DNA from: Bacteroidaceae bacterium
GTDB lineage: Bacteria > Bacteroidota > Bacteroidia > Bacteroidales > Muribaculaceae
Reading direction: 5' to 3'
Length of the DNA stretch: 64,000 nt
Assembly (NCBI GenBank): GCA_021768245.1
Contig: JAETNO010000002.1
Span: 62,001-126,000 of the forward strand
Positions 34,591 to 43,906 of the stretch are shown piece by piece. Both the position numbers and the translations under genes were made by a program. Position 1 is the stretch's first letter, and every line of letters starts with the position of its first letter. Below the pieces are notes generated by a model, which saw only the letters and a program-made list of their open reading frames with translations, ran no database searches and had not been told where the DNA came from.

Positions 34591-35526
34591 ATGAATAAGA
34601 TTCCTATATTATTTTTAATTTTTAATAGACCTGATGTATCGAGAACGGCATTTCATTCAATTCGTGAATATCGTCCTGAAAGAATTTATATAGCAGCGGA
34701 TGGACCACGAGAAAATCGACCGGGAGAAGATGAGAAATGCAAGGAAACTCGTCAGGCCGTTTTGAATATGATTGATTGGCCATGTGAGGTATTAACTCTT
34801 TTTCGTGACATTAATTTGGGTTGCGCGGATGCTGTTAATGAGGCTATTTCATGGTTCTTTGAAAAAGAAGAATTTGGAATTATTATAGAGGATGATATAA
34901 TATTAGCTCCGGATTTCTTTATATTTTGTGAAAATATAAGTATCAGATATAAAGATGATGAAAGTGTCATGATGGTTGCATCGCAATATCTAGGACCTGA
35001 AAATGACAGGAATGATGCAAGTTATGGATTTTCACCGTGGGCGATGATATGGGGTTGGGCTACATGGGCGCGAGCCTGGGAAAAAATGGATATGTCATTC
35101 TCAAGATGGCCGGATGTCCATGTAAAAGATTTGATTCGACGGTTCGGATTGTTAAAGGGCATAATGTTGGCAAGATACTGGAGTCATGACTACAAAACGA
35201 TTAGTTCTGGCGGTTCAATATCCTCATGGGCAACTCGATGGGCTTTTAATATGGCAGCACTAAAAGGCTTGAGTGTTTCTCCGTATACGAATCTTTCAAT
35301 AAATGTCGGCTGTAACAGTGCAGATGGTACTCATTATACGCAAAATGATGAAGATCCTTATTCTCATTTGAAGTTAGGACGGCTATCATACCCTATACAT
35401 CATCCCCAGAAAGTAAGTCTTACTCCAAAAATAAAGAAGATTGAGTCAAAGGATTTCTATCGGATTCGAATGATGGGATTAAATAAAATATTTAAAAATA
35501 TCCATGATAAATTATTAAAAATATAG
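34591..35526 (+). CDS. GT-A glycosyltransferase (family 2-like)
   Basis: This 311-residue cytoplasmic enzyme adds one sugar to the lipid-linked repeat unit. The N-terminus 'PILFLIFNRPDVSRTAFHSI' and 'YIAADGPREN' are nucleotide-binding features, and 'IIIEDDIILAPDF' (near 95) carries the metal-binding acidic triad. Donor and acceptor are unknown. Confidence 0.8.
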   Translation: MNKIPILFLIFNRPDVSRTAFHSIREYRPERIYIAADGPRENRPGEDEKCKETRQAVLNMIDWPCEVLTLFRDINLGCADAVNEAISWFFEKEEFGIIIEDDIILAPDFFIFCENISIRYKDDESVMMVASQYLGPENDRNDASYGFSPWAMIWGWATWARAWEKMDMSFSRWPDVHVKDLIRRFGLLKGIMLARYWSHDYKTISSGGSISSWATRWAFNMAALKGLSVSPYTNLSINVGCNSADGTHYTQNDEDPYSHLKLGRLSYPIHHPQKVSLTPKIKKIESKDFYRIRMMGLNKIFKNIHDKLLKI

Positions 35527-35532
35527 TATTCT

Positions 35533-36132
35533 ATGGACGTAGATAGTACCATGAAAGAAATCTTAGATAATTATCCTCCCGGTCGTTCGCGCATAATATA
35601 CGAATTAAGGCAGATGGCTAATCAAATAAGAAGTTTTTACCGCTTCAAAATTCGTCAGAATTGGATTAAAGTTTCAGGCATGACACGTATCCACGGTAGT
35701 GTGCATTTGAGTTCTCCAAACAAGGACATTACTATTGGGAATAAAGTTCAATTAGGACCTGGATGTCATGTGAGTTGCGATTTGCATTTGGGCAATCATG
35801 TGCTTTGTGCTGGAAACGTTTCATTTATTGGGAAAAATGAACATACATACAATATTCTGGGTAAAACAATCTGGGAATCTCCCCGTGGAGCAGACAAAGT
35901 GACTGTTGTTGGTTCTGATGTATGGATTGGACATGGTTCGATAATAATTGGAGGCGTACATATTGGCGATGGATGCGTTATCGCGGCTGGTTCTGTAGTG
36001 ACTAAGGATATCCCCCCATTGACTATTGTAGGTGGCAATCCGGCGAAAATATTACGGAAAAGATTCGAAAATCCGGATGACGAGACTGCACATTTAAATT
36101 ATATAAAGTCTATAAATAATATAGTAAAATGA
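35533..36132 (+). CDS. Left-handed beta-helix acyltransferase (LbetaH)
   Basis: The 199 residues carry hexapeptide repeats from about 55 to 175 ('ITIGNKVQLGPGC', 'VTVVGSDVWIGHGSIIIGGV', 'IGDGCVIAAGSVVTKDIP'), ending in the 'VVGGNPAK'-like motif IVGGNPAKILRKRF. It most likely O-acetylates a sugar of the repeat unit using acetyl-CoA. The catalytic His is likely in 'WIGHGS'. Its stop overlaps the next gene by 4 bp. Confidence 0.85.
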   Translation: MDVDSTMKEILDNYPPGRSRIIYELRQMANQIRSFYRFKIRQNWIKVSGMTRIHGSVHLSSPNKDITIGNKVQLGPGCHVSCDLHLGNHVLCAGNVSFIGKNEHTYNILGKTIWESPRGADKVTVVGSDVWIGHGSIIIGGVHIGDGCVIAAGSVVTKDIPPLTIVGGNPAKILRKRFENPDDETAHLNYIKSINNIVK

Positions 36133-37007
36133 GAATCGTTAGAATCTTCGGTGGGTTGGGGAATCAGATGTTCCAATATGCATTTGCAATAGCATTAAAG
36201 TTTAGATACAGACAGGAGGTGGTAAGATATGATGCATCATGCATGAAAGGGTATAAGTTGCATAATCAATTTGAATTAGATAAAATATTTAATTTAAGTT
36301 TGAAACAAGCATCTTTTCGTGAAATAATCAAAGTCGGTTATCCATTCCCACATTATAAGCTCTGGCAGTTGGGAAATCGGATTCTTCCTAAAAGAAAACG
36401 CACTGTTTTTGAACGATTATTAAAATCATATAATCAAAATCCGATATTATTGGAAGGAGATTATCTTTTTGATGGGTATTGGCAGAATGAGAATTATTTT
36501 AAAGAATGTAGAGATTGCATCTTGAGAGAGTTTTCTTTCCCAAAATTTGAATATAACACTAATAATGAGCATATTTATAATCTTATAAAAAGAAAAAATT
36601 CAGTTTCAATTCATATCAGACGGGGTGATTATATAAATATTTCATCGACTCAAGGCATCTGTACTATTCAATACTATATTAATGCAATTAAGAAACTGAA
36701 AGAATATATTATTCCGTCAATCTTTATTGTATTTTCAGATGATATAGAATGGTGTAAGAGTAATCTAAGACATATATTTGACGAAACCCCTACTGAATTT
36801 ATAGATTGGAATAGTGCTCAAAATAGTTATAGAGACATGCAGTTAATGAGTAACTGTAACCATAATATTATTGCAAATTCCTCTTTTTCTTGGTGGGGTG
36901 CATGGCTGAATACAAATGTTGACAAAATTGTTATTGCTCCTTCAATATGGATGAATGATAATGATTTTAAAGATATTATTCCCAGGGAATGGATTCGGAT
37001 AAATTAA
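36129..37007 (+). CDS. Alpha-1,2-fucosyltransferase-like enzyme (GT11)
   Basis: The 292 residues carry all three GT11 motifs. These are the N-terminal 'GGLGNQMFQYAFAIAL', the GDP-fucose-binding 'SIHIRRGDYI' near residue 160, and 'IIANSSFSWWGAWLN' near 245. It would add fucose from GDP-fucose. No GDP-fucose synthesis genes lie in the window. Fucosylated glycans on gut Bacteroidales can mimic host glycans, but the linkage here is not known. Confidence 0.9.
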   Translation: MRIVRIFGGLGNQMFQYAFAIALKFRYRQEVVRYDASCMKGYKLHNQFELDKIFNLSLKQASFREIIKVGYPFPHYKLWQLGNRILPKRKRTVFERLLKSYNQNPILLEGDYLFDGYWQNENYFKECRDCILREFSFPKFEYNTNNEHIYNLIKRKNSVSIHIRRGDYINISSTQGICTIQYYINAIKKLKEYIIPSIFIVFSDDIEWCKSNLRHIFDETPTEFIDWNSAQNSYRDMQLMSNCNHNIIANSSFSWWGAWLNTNVDKIVIAPSIWMNDNDFKDIIPREWIRIN

Positions 37008-37053
37008 AATTTAAAGTTTTGTTTGGTAATATTTGAATTTTATACGGAATTTT

Positions 37054-38286
37054 ATGATAAACGTACTTATTAATGCTTATGCTGTTTCGCCTGATAGTGG
37101 TAGCGAACCTGGGCTAGGATGGAATTGGATTGTAAATCTATCTAAACATTGTAATTTATTTATTATCACGGAAGGAGAATGGCGTGATAAAATAGAAAAA
37201 ACAATAAAAACACTTCCCCAACAAGATAATATCCATTTTTATTATAACCCTCTTCCTGATAATGTTCGAAAGATGTGTAATCGGCAGGGTGATTGGCGAT
37301 TTTACATTTATTATCGGCAATGGCAAAAGAAATCTCTTAATATTGCTCGTGAGATAATGCTAAATCATAAAATAGATATAATTCATCAGTTAAATATGAT
37401 TGGCTATAGAGAACCTGGAGATTTATGGAAAATTCAAAATATACCTTTTGTATGGGGCCCTGTCGGTGCATATGGTTGGACAAGTCTTAAATATTTATCT
37501 GGATATCCATTAAGTGTTAAGTTAAAACAGATTATTAAGGATTCTATTAATTTAATTCAGCAAAAGTACTATCCCTTATCTAAAAAAGCGATGAAAAGAG
37601 CTGATTGTGTTTTAGCTGCAAATTCAAAGGTATATGAGTATATTAAGAGAAATTTACGGGAAGATGTTATTTTATTGAATGAAACTGGCTGCTATGAAAG
37701 GGAGTGTGAATTGATTAAGTCTGATTTTTGTGATAAAGAATTTAACATCCTATGGGTTGGAAAATTTGATTATCGTAAGCAAATTGTGTTGGCCATACAT
37801 ACTGTGGCAAATCTAGTTAAAACTTATCCATTTATAAAACTGAAAATTGTTGGTGGAGATAAGAACAACAAAAAACTTATTAATTTGACAAAATCCTTGG
37901 GTATTGAACAAAATATTATATGGTATGGACAAGTCTCACACTCTGAAGTTTATAGAATAATGCAAGAGTCAGATATATTTCTATTTACAAGCATTGATGA
38001 AGGAACTCCACATGTGGTTCTTGAAGCCATACAGAATAGTTTGCCGGTTATTTGCTTTGATACTTGTGGACAAGGAGATATTGTTAATGAAAATATAGGT
38101 ATTAAAATACCATTATCAAATTCAAGACAAAGCTCTATAGATTTTGCAAAGTCAATTTCATATCTTATAGATAATAGGGAAATCCTTTTAAAAATGAAAT
38201 TAAATTGTGCTAAGCAGCAGTGTAATTTCTCATGGGAGAACAAGATTCAAAAAGTAATTGAGATCTATAATAAGTTGTTGAGATGA
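37054..38286 (+). CDS. GT4-family glycosyltransferase
   Basis: This 410-residue GT-B enzyme starts MINVLINAYAVSPDSGSEPG. An N-terminal Gly-rich acceptor domain is followed by 'ILWVGKFDYRKQIVLAI', 'VGGDKNN' and the donor-binding 'EGTPHVVLEAIQNSLPVICF', which contains the E-x7-E signature. A TTG seven codons upstream opens the same frame, but the ATG is preferred. Its stop overlaps the next gene by 4 bp. Confidence 0.87.
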   Translation: MINVLINAYAVSPDSGSEPGLGWNWIVNLSKHCNLFIITEGEWRDKIEKTIKTLPQQDNIHFYYNPLPDNVRKMCNRQGDWRFYIYYRQWQKKSLNIAREIMLNHKIDIIHQLNMIGYREPGDLWKIQNIPFVWGPVGAYGWTSLKYLSGYPLSVKLKQIIKDSINLIQQKYYPLSKKAMKRADCVLAANSKVYEYIKRNLREDVILLNETGCYERECELIKSDFCDKEFNILWVGKFDYRKQIVLAIHTVANLVKTYPFIKLKIVGGDKNNKKLINLTKSLGIEQNIIWYGQVSHSEVYRIMQESDIFLFTSIDEGTPHVVLEAIQNSLPVICFDTCGQGDIVNENIGIKIPLSNSRQSSIDFAKSISYLIDNREILLKMKLNCAKQQCNFSWENKIQKVIEIYNKLLR

Positions 38287-39314
38287 AACAACACGCAAGA
38301 GATTATTGCTATGACTATCTGAGAGCATTTTCTGCAATTATGATTGTGATATGCCATATATGTCAAGGTTATGGCATAAGTTTAGAATTGGGATATTATC
38401 TTGGAGGGACGTATGTAGATGTATTCTTATTACTTTCGGCATATCTTCTCGGAATTAGCTCGAGAGATAAGATTTGCTCTCATCCGCTTCAATTTTTGAA
38501 AAAGAGAACTCAAAGATTGATTCCAACTTATTATATGTTTCTAACGCTTTCTTTTATTATCATATTTATTTTCATTGGATATGATGCATTGTCGATAAAA
38601 CAAGTTTTTGGCCATTATCTATTCTTAAATTGGTTTTGGAATTCCTCACAGGTGTATTCGTCACCATTGCCTCAGCTTGGACATCTTTGGTTTATGAGTT
38701 GTATAATGTTTAGCTATATATTAATGTTGGTAATTTCTCAGATATTGAGAAAAATGCCAACTTTAAATATCCGTAAGAATTGGATTATTTTTTTGGGAGT
38801 CGTTGCGATGCTAGCCACTATTGCAACACTTAAAGTAAGATTCATGGTTTATCCATTTACAGTGTTGTTGGCATTTACTTTGCTCTTTTTTAGAGGGCGA
38901 GAAATAATGTCTCGTATACGCAGAATCAATTCCGTGACGCTTATCGTGCTCCTTATTATAGGAAATATATGCGGGATTCTATACTATCTGTTAGGGGGCT
39001 ATGGATATCCGGTTGCTATTTTTTGGATTAACCTTGTAAATGCTTGTCTATGGATTGCTACAGCACCTATAATATTCAGTACTACAAGAATATCTCGTTC
39101 GATATTATTTATTTCTACTATATCATTTGAAATCTATCTTATACATCATCCTTTTTGTTTAGGTGAGTATTCTTTAAAACATTATATGCCGGTATGGTTA
39201 GCTTCAATATGCGTTTTTGCCATTTCAATTATAGGGGGGATGATATTAAGTTTGATAACATCAAATATATTAAAATTCTATCACTATGTCTTTACAAAGA
39301 ATCCAGTGGCCTGA
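38283..39314 (+). CDS. Membrane-bound acyltransferase 3 family protein
   Basis: The 343-residue polytopic membrane protein is of the OafA/Acyltransferase_3 type (PF01757), with about ten helices. The N-terminal 'RDYCYDYLRAFSAIMIVICH' has the catalytic-type His at its end, followed by an Arg-rich cytoplasmic loop 'LKKRTQRLIPTYY'. It probably O-acetylates the polysaccharide. It overlaps a second gene of the same family by 29 bp. Confidence 0.85.
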   Translation: MKQHARDYCYDYLRAFSAIMIVICHICQGYGISLELGYYLGGTYVDVFLLLSAYLLGISSRDKICSHPLQFLKKRTQRLIPTYYMFLTLSFIIIFIFIGYDALSIKQVFGHYLFLNWFWNSSQVYSSPLPQLGHLWFMSCIMFSYILMLVISQILRKMPTLNIRKNWIIFLGVVAMLATIATLKVRFMVYPFTVLLAFTLLFFRGREIMSRIRRINSVTLIVLLIIGNICGILYYLLGGYGYPVAIFWINLVNACLWIATAPIIFSTTRISRSILFISTISFEIYLIHHPFCLGEYSLKHYMPVWLASICVFAISIIGGMILSLITSNILKFYHYVFTKNPVA

Positions 39315-40268
39315 CCTATTAAAAGCATTTGCAATAATATTAGTGGTCATTGGACATGTGGTTTCAACTTACGATGTGAGAGGTTATAATGCTCCAATTG
39401 CCTTGTGGATATATTCGTTCCATATGCCTCTTTTCATGATGCTTAGTGGAATGTTCTTTAAATATACGCTTGATAAGCCATTTGGACTGATGATTAAATT
39501 AAAATGTCGGACATTGCTACTCCCTCTTGTGTCATGGTCATTGATATTACTTGGATTCCAACTCGTTACAGTAACGCCCTTAAATGAATGGATTGGGAAT
39601 ATTAAATTGTGGATTATTGCCGGAGGCCCGTTAAGAGGATATTGGTATCTAAAATGCCTTTTCTTGTATCTGATAATCGGATATATAGCAGTTAAATTAT
39701 TAAAAAACGTATATATTTCGGCTATTATAACATGTTCAATATTCATTATCTTACCAAATGTGAATTTCAGCCGAATGATGATTGTATTTTTTTGGCTTGG
39801 CTTTTGTTACAGTATTGTAAATCAGAAGATTAGTAATTGGGGGGGGTACTGTTCTTAATTATAATGGTCTTTTGCTACGTTTTAGGCTGGTATAAATTTA
39901 CTTACCTTAAAGCTGACGGTGTGCTTGACTACTGCAAATTTATTGCCATGGGAGCCTCTGCATCATTATTTTGGATTTTATTGTTTAACTGGATTTTTAA
40001 TAAAACATCCCAAAACAGGACAATTTGTTTTTTATCATGGATAGGGCAAATATCACTGGGCATCTATTGTCTCCATGCTTTGTTTTATGACCCTCTTGTG
40101 TTTGGGGTGCTATTTGGGAACATATCCAGTTATGCAACATCTATTTATTTGCTTTGGTCTTTCTTAATTATTGCTATTTGCCTATTAATCATAAGCTTAA
40201 TTTTAAAATCACGTTTACTTTCTTTTTTATTATTGGGAAAGAAATATTCCAAAAAGTCAACGGACTGA
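39286..40268 (+). pseudogene. Second acyltransferase 3 gene, frame-broken at a G8 tract (possible phase-variable gene)
   Basis: Two overlapping frames make one protein of the same Acyltransferase_3 family. Frame A runs 39286-39858 and starts 'MSLQRIQWPDLLKAFAIILV', with 'VVIGHVVSTYD' carrying the family His. Frame B is open through the tract to the stop at 40268 and contains the remaining helices ('WIGQISLGIYCLH'). The junction is a run of eight G (39839-39846). With nine G (or six) the reading continues N-W-G-G-V-L-F-L-I-I-M-V and gives about 327 residues. As written, translation stops 12 bases past the tract. Homopolymer slippage suggests ON/OFF switching of acetylation, but a sequencing or assembly error at the tract is the main alternative. 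Confidence 0.8.
39839..39846 (+). repeat. G8 homopolymer (slippage site)
   Basis: Eight consecutive G in an AT-rich gene. The reading frame is off at this length and on at nine or six. Confidence 0.85.
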
Positions 40269-40282
40269 AATAAAATTCAGGT

Positions 40283-41017
40283 ATGAATACTTTTTTTAAT
40301 ATTCGCTACGAGTTCGACCGTAGTGCGGTGAGCCATGCCATAAATCAGCAATGTAAAACGCCTGGCAGTGATTATATTTGTGTTGCTGATGGTGTCATTT
40401 TAGATAATGTCAACCGTAATCCTGAATACCTAAAAGTGGTAAATGGAGGCATGTTTTCAATATGTGACAGTAGTTATGTTCCATTGTATATTAAATGGAT
40501 TTACGGAGTAAGATATAATCAATATTGTGGCAGTCAAATATTGGAGGATATTGTTAAGAGCAGAAAATATCGAATGGCTTTTTTGGGTGCCTCACAAGAT
40601 GTTTTAGATGGATTAAGGACTAATTTAAGTAAATTAAATCCGGACGTAGCAAATATGTTGTTTGTTGAGCTTCCATTCTTGAATGTCGAAGAATTCAATT
40701 ATCCTCAAATAGCAAAAGAAATAGAGAATGATGGAGCAGATATTATATGGATAGCACTTGGCGCCCCTAAACAGGAATGGTTCATGCATTTCTTAAAACC
40801 TCATTTAAGCCATGGGGTAATGATTGCTGTGGGGGCGGCTTTTAAGTTCTTTAGTGGAGTAGATACTAAAAGAGCTCCAAAGTGGATGATTGATTTTCAT
40901 CTTGAATTTGTACATCGTCTTTTTAAAGAGCCTAAAAAACAGTTTTTTCGATGTTTCCATATAATTAGGACCTTACCATCATTGATTTTAAATGAATGGA
41001 GAATTAAAAACGGATGA
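40283..41017 (+). CDS. WecG/TagA/CpsF-family glycosyltransferase
   Basis: The 244-residue GT26 enzyme acts on polyprenol-diphosphate-linked sugars, typically adding the second sugar. The hallmarks are 'VADGVILDNVNRNPEYL' near residue 35, 'ALGAPKQEWFM' near 155 and 'GAAFKFFSGVDTKRAPKW'. It is the last recognisable sugar gene of the locus. The initiating phosphoglycosyltransferase that would make its acceptor is not in the window. Confidence 0.88.
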   Translation: MNTFFNIRYEFDRSAVSHAINQQCKTPGSDYICVADGVILDNVNRNPEYLKVVNGGMFSICDSSYVPLYIKWIYGVRYNQYCGSQILEDIVKSRKYRMAFLGASQDVLDGLRTNLSKLNPDVANMLFVELPFLNVEEFNYPQIAKEIENDGADIIWIALGAPKQEWFMHFLKPHLSHGVMIAVGAAFKFFSGVDTKRAPKWMIDFHLEFVHRLFKEPKKQFFRCFHIIRTLPSLILNEWRIKNG

Positions 41018-41112
41018 ATATAAATTACTCCAATTTCATCCTTGAAGGTTGCCGGTATCTGTATAAAATAGGTGAGATTGCCCGTTCAAAAATCCTCCCG
41101 ATGAAGTGCTGA
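41014..41112 (+). CDS. Possible 32-residue ORF coupled to the WecG-type gene
   Basis: An ATG overlaps the previous stop as ATGA and opens 33 codons ending at 41112. The peptide has no recognisable family and contains two Cys. It could be a real small protein, or the 5' remnant of a deleted gene at the end of the locus. Support is only the coupled start. Confidence 0.3.
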   Translation: MNINYSNFILEGCRYLYKIGEIARSKILPMKC

Positions 41113-41136
41113 TATCAAATTCCAACCGTATTTAAG

Positions 41137-41186
41137 AAACCATAACAGCCCGACCGTTAATTTCAACGGTCGGGCTGTTATGGTTT
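41137..41186. terminator. Bidirectional terminator closing the polysaccharide locus
   Basis: A perfect 22-bp stem (41137-41158 with 41165-41186) has a 6-nt loop and a G+C-rich middle, flanked by A and T tracts. It lies between the convergent polysaccharide locus and the outer-membrane barrel gene and can serve both. Confidence 0.9.
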
Positions 41187-41210
41187 TATCTGATATGTCC
41201 TTTTGCGGAA

Positions 41211-41822
41211 TCAGAACAGATATGCGAGGGAGATAGTCCAGTAGCGGTTCTTGCCTTCGATGCCACCGGTGCCGAATTCATCGTCTACGGCGCGCACAGC
41301 CTTGGTGAGGCCGAGGCCGTAGCGGGCATTGACGTCGAGGTGGCTGAAAAGCTGGACACCGATGCCGAAATTCAAGGCCCAGTCCACTGACTTGTTCTTG
41401 AACGCACCGTAGATGTTTTTACGGCTTGTCAGGAACGATACGCTCGGGCCAACGCCGAGATAGGGCACAAGTATCTTGCTCACTACCGGAAGTGAGAATT
41501 TATATTTCAGGTTCAGGGGGATTTCGATATAGTCGCGGTTGTCCTTACCGGAAATATTGTTTTCATAGAGGAATTTGGTGTTGCGGCGCACATACATTGC
41601 CGAGAGGTCACACCCGATACCGACTACGGGAACCGTGAATTCGGCCATCACGCCGGCTGTCCATCCCGTCTGGTTGTCACCGTCAAACACACTCTTGTTG
41701 AAATGAAGGTCATTGACCGTAAGACCCACCTTCGGGCCGAATTTAAACTGGGCCTGAGCGGGGATAGCCGACGCTCCAAGCACCATGATCAGTGTCAGAA
41801 AAATGACTTTGATTGATTTCAT
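41211..41822 (-). CDS. Outer-membrane beta-barrel protein (porin family)
   Basis: The 203-residue exported protein has a signal peptide (about 1-24, ending AQAQF) and alternating strands typical of the small outer-membrane barrels of PF13568: 'KFGPKVGLTVNDLHF', 'GWTAGVMAEFTV', 'IPLNLKYKFSLP', 'VPYLGVGPSVSFL'. It ends in Phe, as outer-membrane barrels usually do. It lies 26 bp below the pyruvate carboxylase gene and may be cotranscribed with it. Function beyond barrel formation is unknown. Confidence 0.82.
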   Translation of the reverse strand: MKSIKVIFLTLIMVLGASAIPAQAQFKFGPKVGLTVNDLHFNKSVFDGDNQTGWTAGVMAEFTVPVVGIGCDLSAMYVRRNTKFLYENNISGKDNRDYIEIPLNLKYKFSLPVVSKILVPYLGVGPSVSFLTSRKNIYGAFKNKSVDWALNFGIGVQLFSHLDVNARYGLGLTKAVRAVDDEFGTGGIEGKNRYWTISLAYLF

Positions 41823-41848
41823 AAACTAAGTTAGTTAAAAGATTAATA

Positions 41849-43750
41849 CTATCCTTCGAATTCAATGAGCGGAGTGTCGTTGGCCACCTGCTCGTCAAGG
41901 CTCACAAGTATGCGCTTGACAGTCCCGTCGCTTTCGGCCTCGATGTCATTCTCCATCTTCATCGCCTCATAAACGAGAAGCTTGTCGCCCTTCTTCACTT
42001 GCTGCCCGGGCTTGACCTCGATTGCCACGATGCGTCCGCACATCGGAGCGGCGAGCACCGGGCCGGTAATCGGCTCGATTGCGGCTTCCGCCTTCACCTC
42101 CGCTACTTCGACCGGAGCTTTTGCGGCCTCTTCCTTGTCGAATTCCTCTTGGCGGCGACGGCGCAGGAATCCCTTGGCTACGGCAGGAAGAAGTTCGAGC
42201 AACAGATACTCCTCATTGTTGGAAGCAAGCTTCTTCCCTCCGAGTTCGGGAATCTCGGGATTTTCCGGCTTGCGGTAAGCGGTGACGTCATAGGGCTTCT
42301 CTTCCGCGCTGCCTGTGATTTTTTCGCGGAAAGCGGGGTCGATAGCCACCGGTGTATGGCCATACTCTCCTTTGACAAGAGAAATGAACTGGTTTGACTT
42401 ATTGGTATAGTCCGGTTTGCCGTTCTTGCGGTCGAGGGCCACAAGCACAGCCTGATTCCCGACAATCTGGCTCGTAGGGGTCACGAGAGGGATGAGGCCG
42501 GCGTCGCGACGCACCATAGGGATTAGCCTCATGGCGTCCTCAAGAAGGTCTTCGCTCTTCAGCTCGCGGAGTTGGGCCACCATGTTGGAGTACATTCCTC
42601 CGGGCACTTCCGCAGTTTTCACGAGTTCGTTTGGTTTCGGGAATCCGAAATAGTCCTCGATTCTGTGGCATGCGTCAAGAAGGGCGGCCTCGTCGCCTGC
42701 TTTCGCAAATTCAATCGCGCTGTCGAAGAGGGCGAGGATTTCGGGAGGCAGCTGGTCGGCGAGCGGGTCGAACGGACGTGGCATATTGTCACGGTTGAGG
42801 TCAAACTGTGCAAGCTCCTTGCGGGCATCGAGAAGTTCGTTGCGGATTCGCCCTACGGCTTCCATATTAACCTCGACTTCTACCCCCATTCTCTGACAGA
42901 ACATATAGATAAGTTCTATGGCAGGGGCTGCTGAGCCTCCGCCAAACCACCATATATTCGTGTCAAGGATATCGACTCCGTTAAGGATTGCCATTATTGA
43001 TGATGCGAGACCGTAGCCCGGAGTGCAGTGGGTATGGAAGTCAACGGGCACTTTTATCTCACGTTTCAGCGCGGAGATTATAGAGGCCGCACGCATCGGG
43101 TTGACAAGTCCCGCCATATCTTTGAGCGTGATAATCTTTGCGCCGAGAGCCTCCATCTGTTTGGCTTTGTCCACGAAATACTCATCGGTGAATATGGCCT
43201 CAGGGGCGGAATTGCCGCCGAAGATTGATTTCAGCTTGCCGAATATTCCGGAGCCTTCGTTTGATTGTGCTTCAGGTTTGGGGTCGACGGTGTAGCATAC
43301 GGCTCCGTCGGCGATTCCTCCGAGCTCATTGATAAGGCGTATCGACTCTTTCACATTGTCGATGTCGTTGAGGGCGTCGAATATGCGCATGACATTGAGC
43401 CCGTTGTCAATCGCCTCCTTGTAGAAGCCTTCGAGCACGGAGTTGGGATATGGTACGTAGCCGAAGAGATTGCGGCCACGGGAGAGCGCGGAGAGAAGCG
43501 ATTTCGGATGCTCGCTCTTTGAATCCATGGCTTTTGAAAACGAGCGCAAGCGGTCCCAGGGAGATTCGTCGAGATAACGCATCACTGAGTCGGGCACGGC
43601 TCCGCCCCATACCTCCATGATGTGGAAGTGGGCATCCTCATAGAAGGGGAGTAGCCTGTTGATTGTAGCCTGATTCATGCGGGTCGCGAAAAGCGACTGC
43701 TGTCCGTCGCGCAGCGTAAGGTCACGGATTTTCAGTTTGGGTCGTGTCAT
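41849..43750 (-). CDS. Pyruvate carboxylase subunit B / oxaloacetate decarboxylase alpha-type carboxyltransferase with biotin domain
   Basis: The 633-residue biotin enzyme moves CO2 between biotin and pyruvate/oxaloacetate. The HMG-CoA-lyase-like barrel has 'LTLRDGQQSLFATR' at the N-terminus, the carboxylatable Lys in 'ITLKDMAGLV' and metal His residues in 'DFHTHCTPGYG'. A PYC_OADA domain follows, then an Ala/Pro/Glu-rich linker (about 520-555). The biotinyl domain carries the modified Lys in 'YEAMKMEND'. No biotin carboxylase or membrane decarboxylase subunits are nearby, so direction of the reaction is open. Fumarate/propionate fermentation in Bacteroidales uses such enzymes. Confidence 0.9.
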   Translation of the reverse strand: MTRPKLKIRDLTLRDGQQSLFATRMNQATINRLLPFYEDAHFHIMEVWGGAVPDSVMRYLDESPWDRLRSFSKAMDSKSEHPKSLLSALSRGRNLFGYVPYPNSVLEGFYKEAIDNGLNVMRIFDALNDIDNVKESIRLINELGGIADGAVCYTVDPKPEAQSNEGSGIFGKLKSIFGGNSAPEAIFTDEYFVDKAKQMEALGAKIITLKDMAGLVNPMRAASIISALKREIKVPVDFHTHCTPGYGLASSIMAILNGVDILDTNIWWFGGGSAAPAIELIYMFCQRMGVEVEVNMEAVGRIRNELLDARKELAQFDLNRDNMPRPFDPLADQLPPEILALFDSAIEFAKAGDEAALLDACHRIEDYFGFPKPNELVKTAEVPGGMYSNMVAQLRELKSEDLLEDAMRLIPMVRRDAGLIPLVTPTSQIVGNQAVLVALDRKNGKPDYTNKSNQFISLVKGEYGHTPVAIDPAFREKITGSAEEKPYDVTAYRKPENPEIPELGGKKLASNNEEYLLLELLPAVAKGFLRRRRQEEFDKEEAAKAPVEVAEVKAEAAIEPITGPVLAAPMCGRIVAIEVKPGQQVKKGDKLLVYEAMKMENDIEAESDGTVKRILVSLDEQVANDTPLIEFEG

Positions 43751-43832
43751 AACAGTTTAAGAGATTTAAACGTTTATGGTTTTCAGAATAGATAGAATGT
43801 TCGTCTTTTTTGCGGTTTGTGGGATACGTTGG

Positions 43833-43840
43833 CAAAAATA
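43833..43840 (-). promoter_or_regulatory. Probable -7 element of the biotin-enzyme gene
   Basis: TATTTTTG on the minus strand, 82 bp above the ATG. The -33 position reads TTTC at 20-nt spacing, one base off consensus. Confidence 0.45.
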
Positions 43841-43906
43841 GCACATTTTGTTTAATTAAAGAAAAAATTCTTTAATTATTTTAAGCCGTTCCTTATATAA
43901 TTCTTA

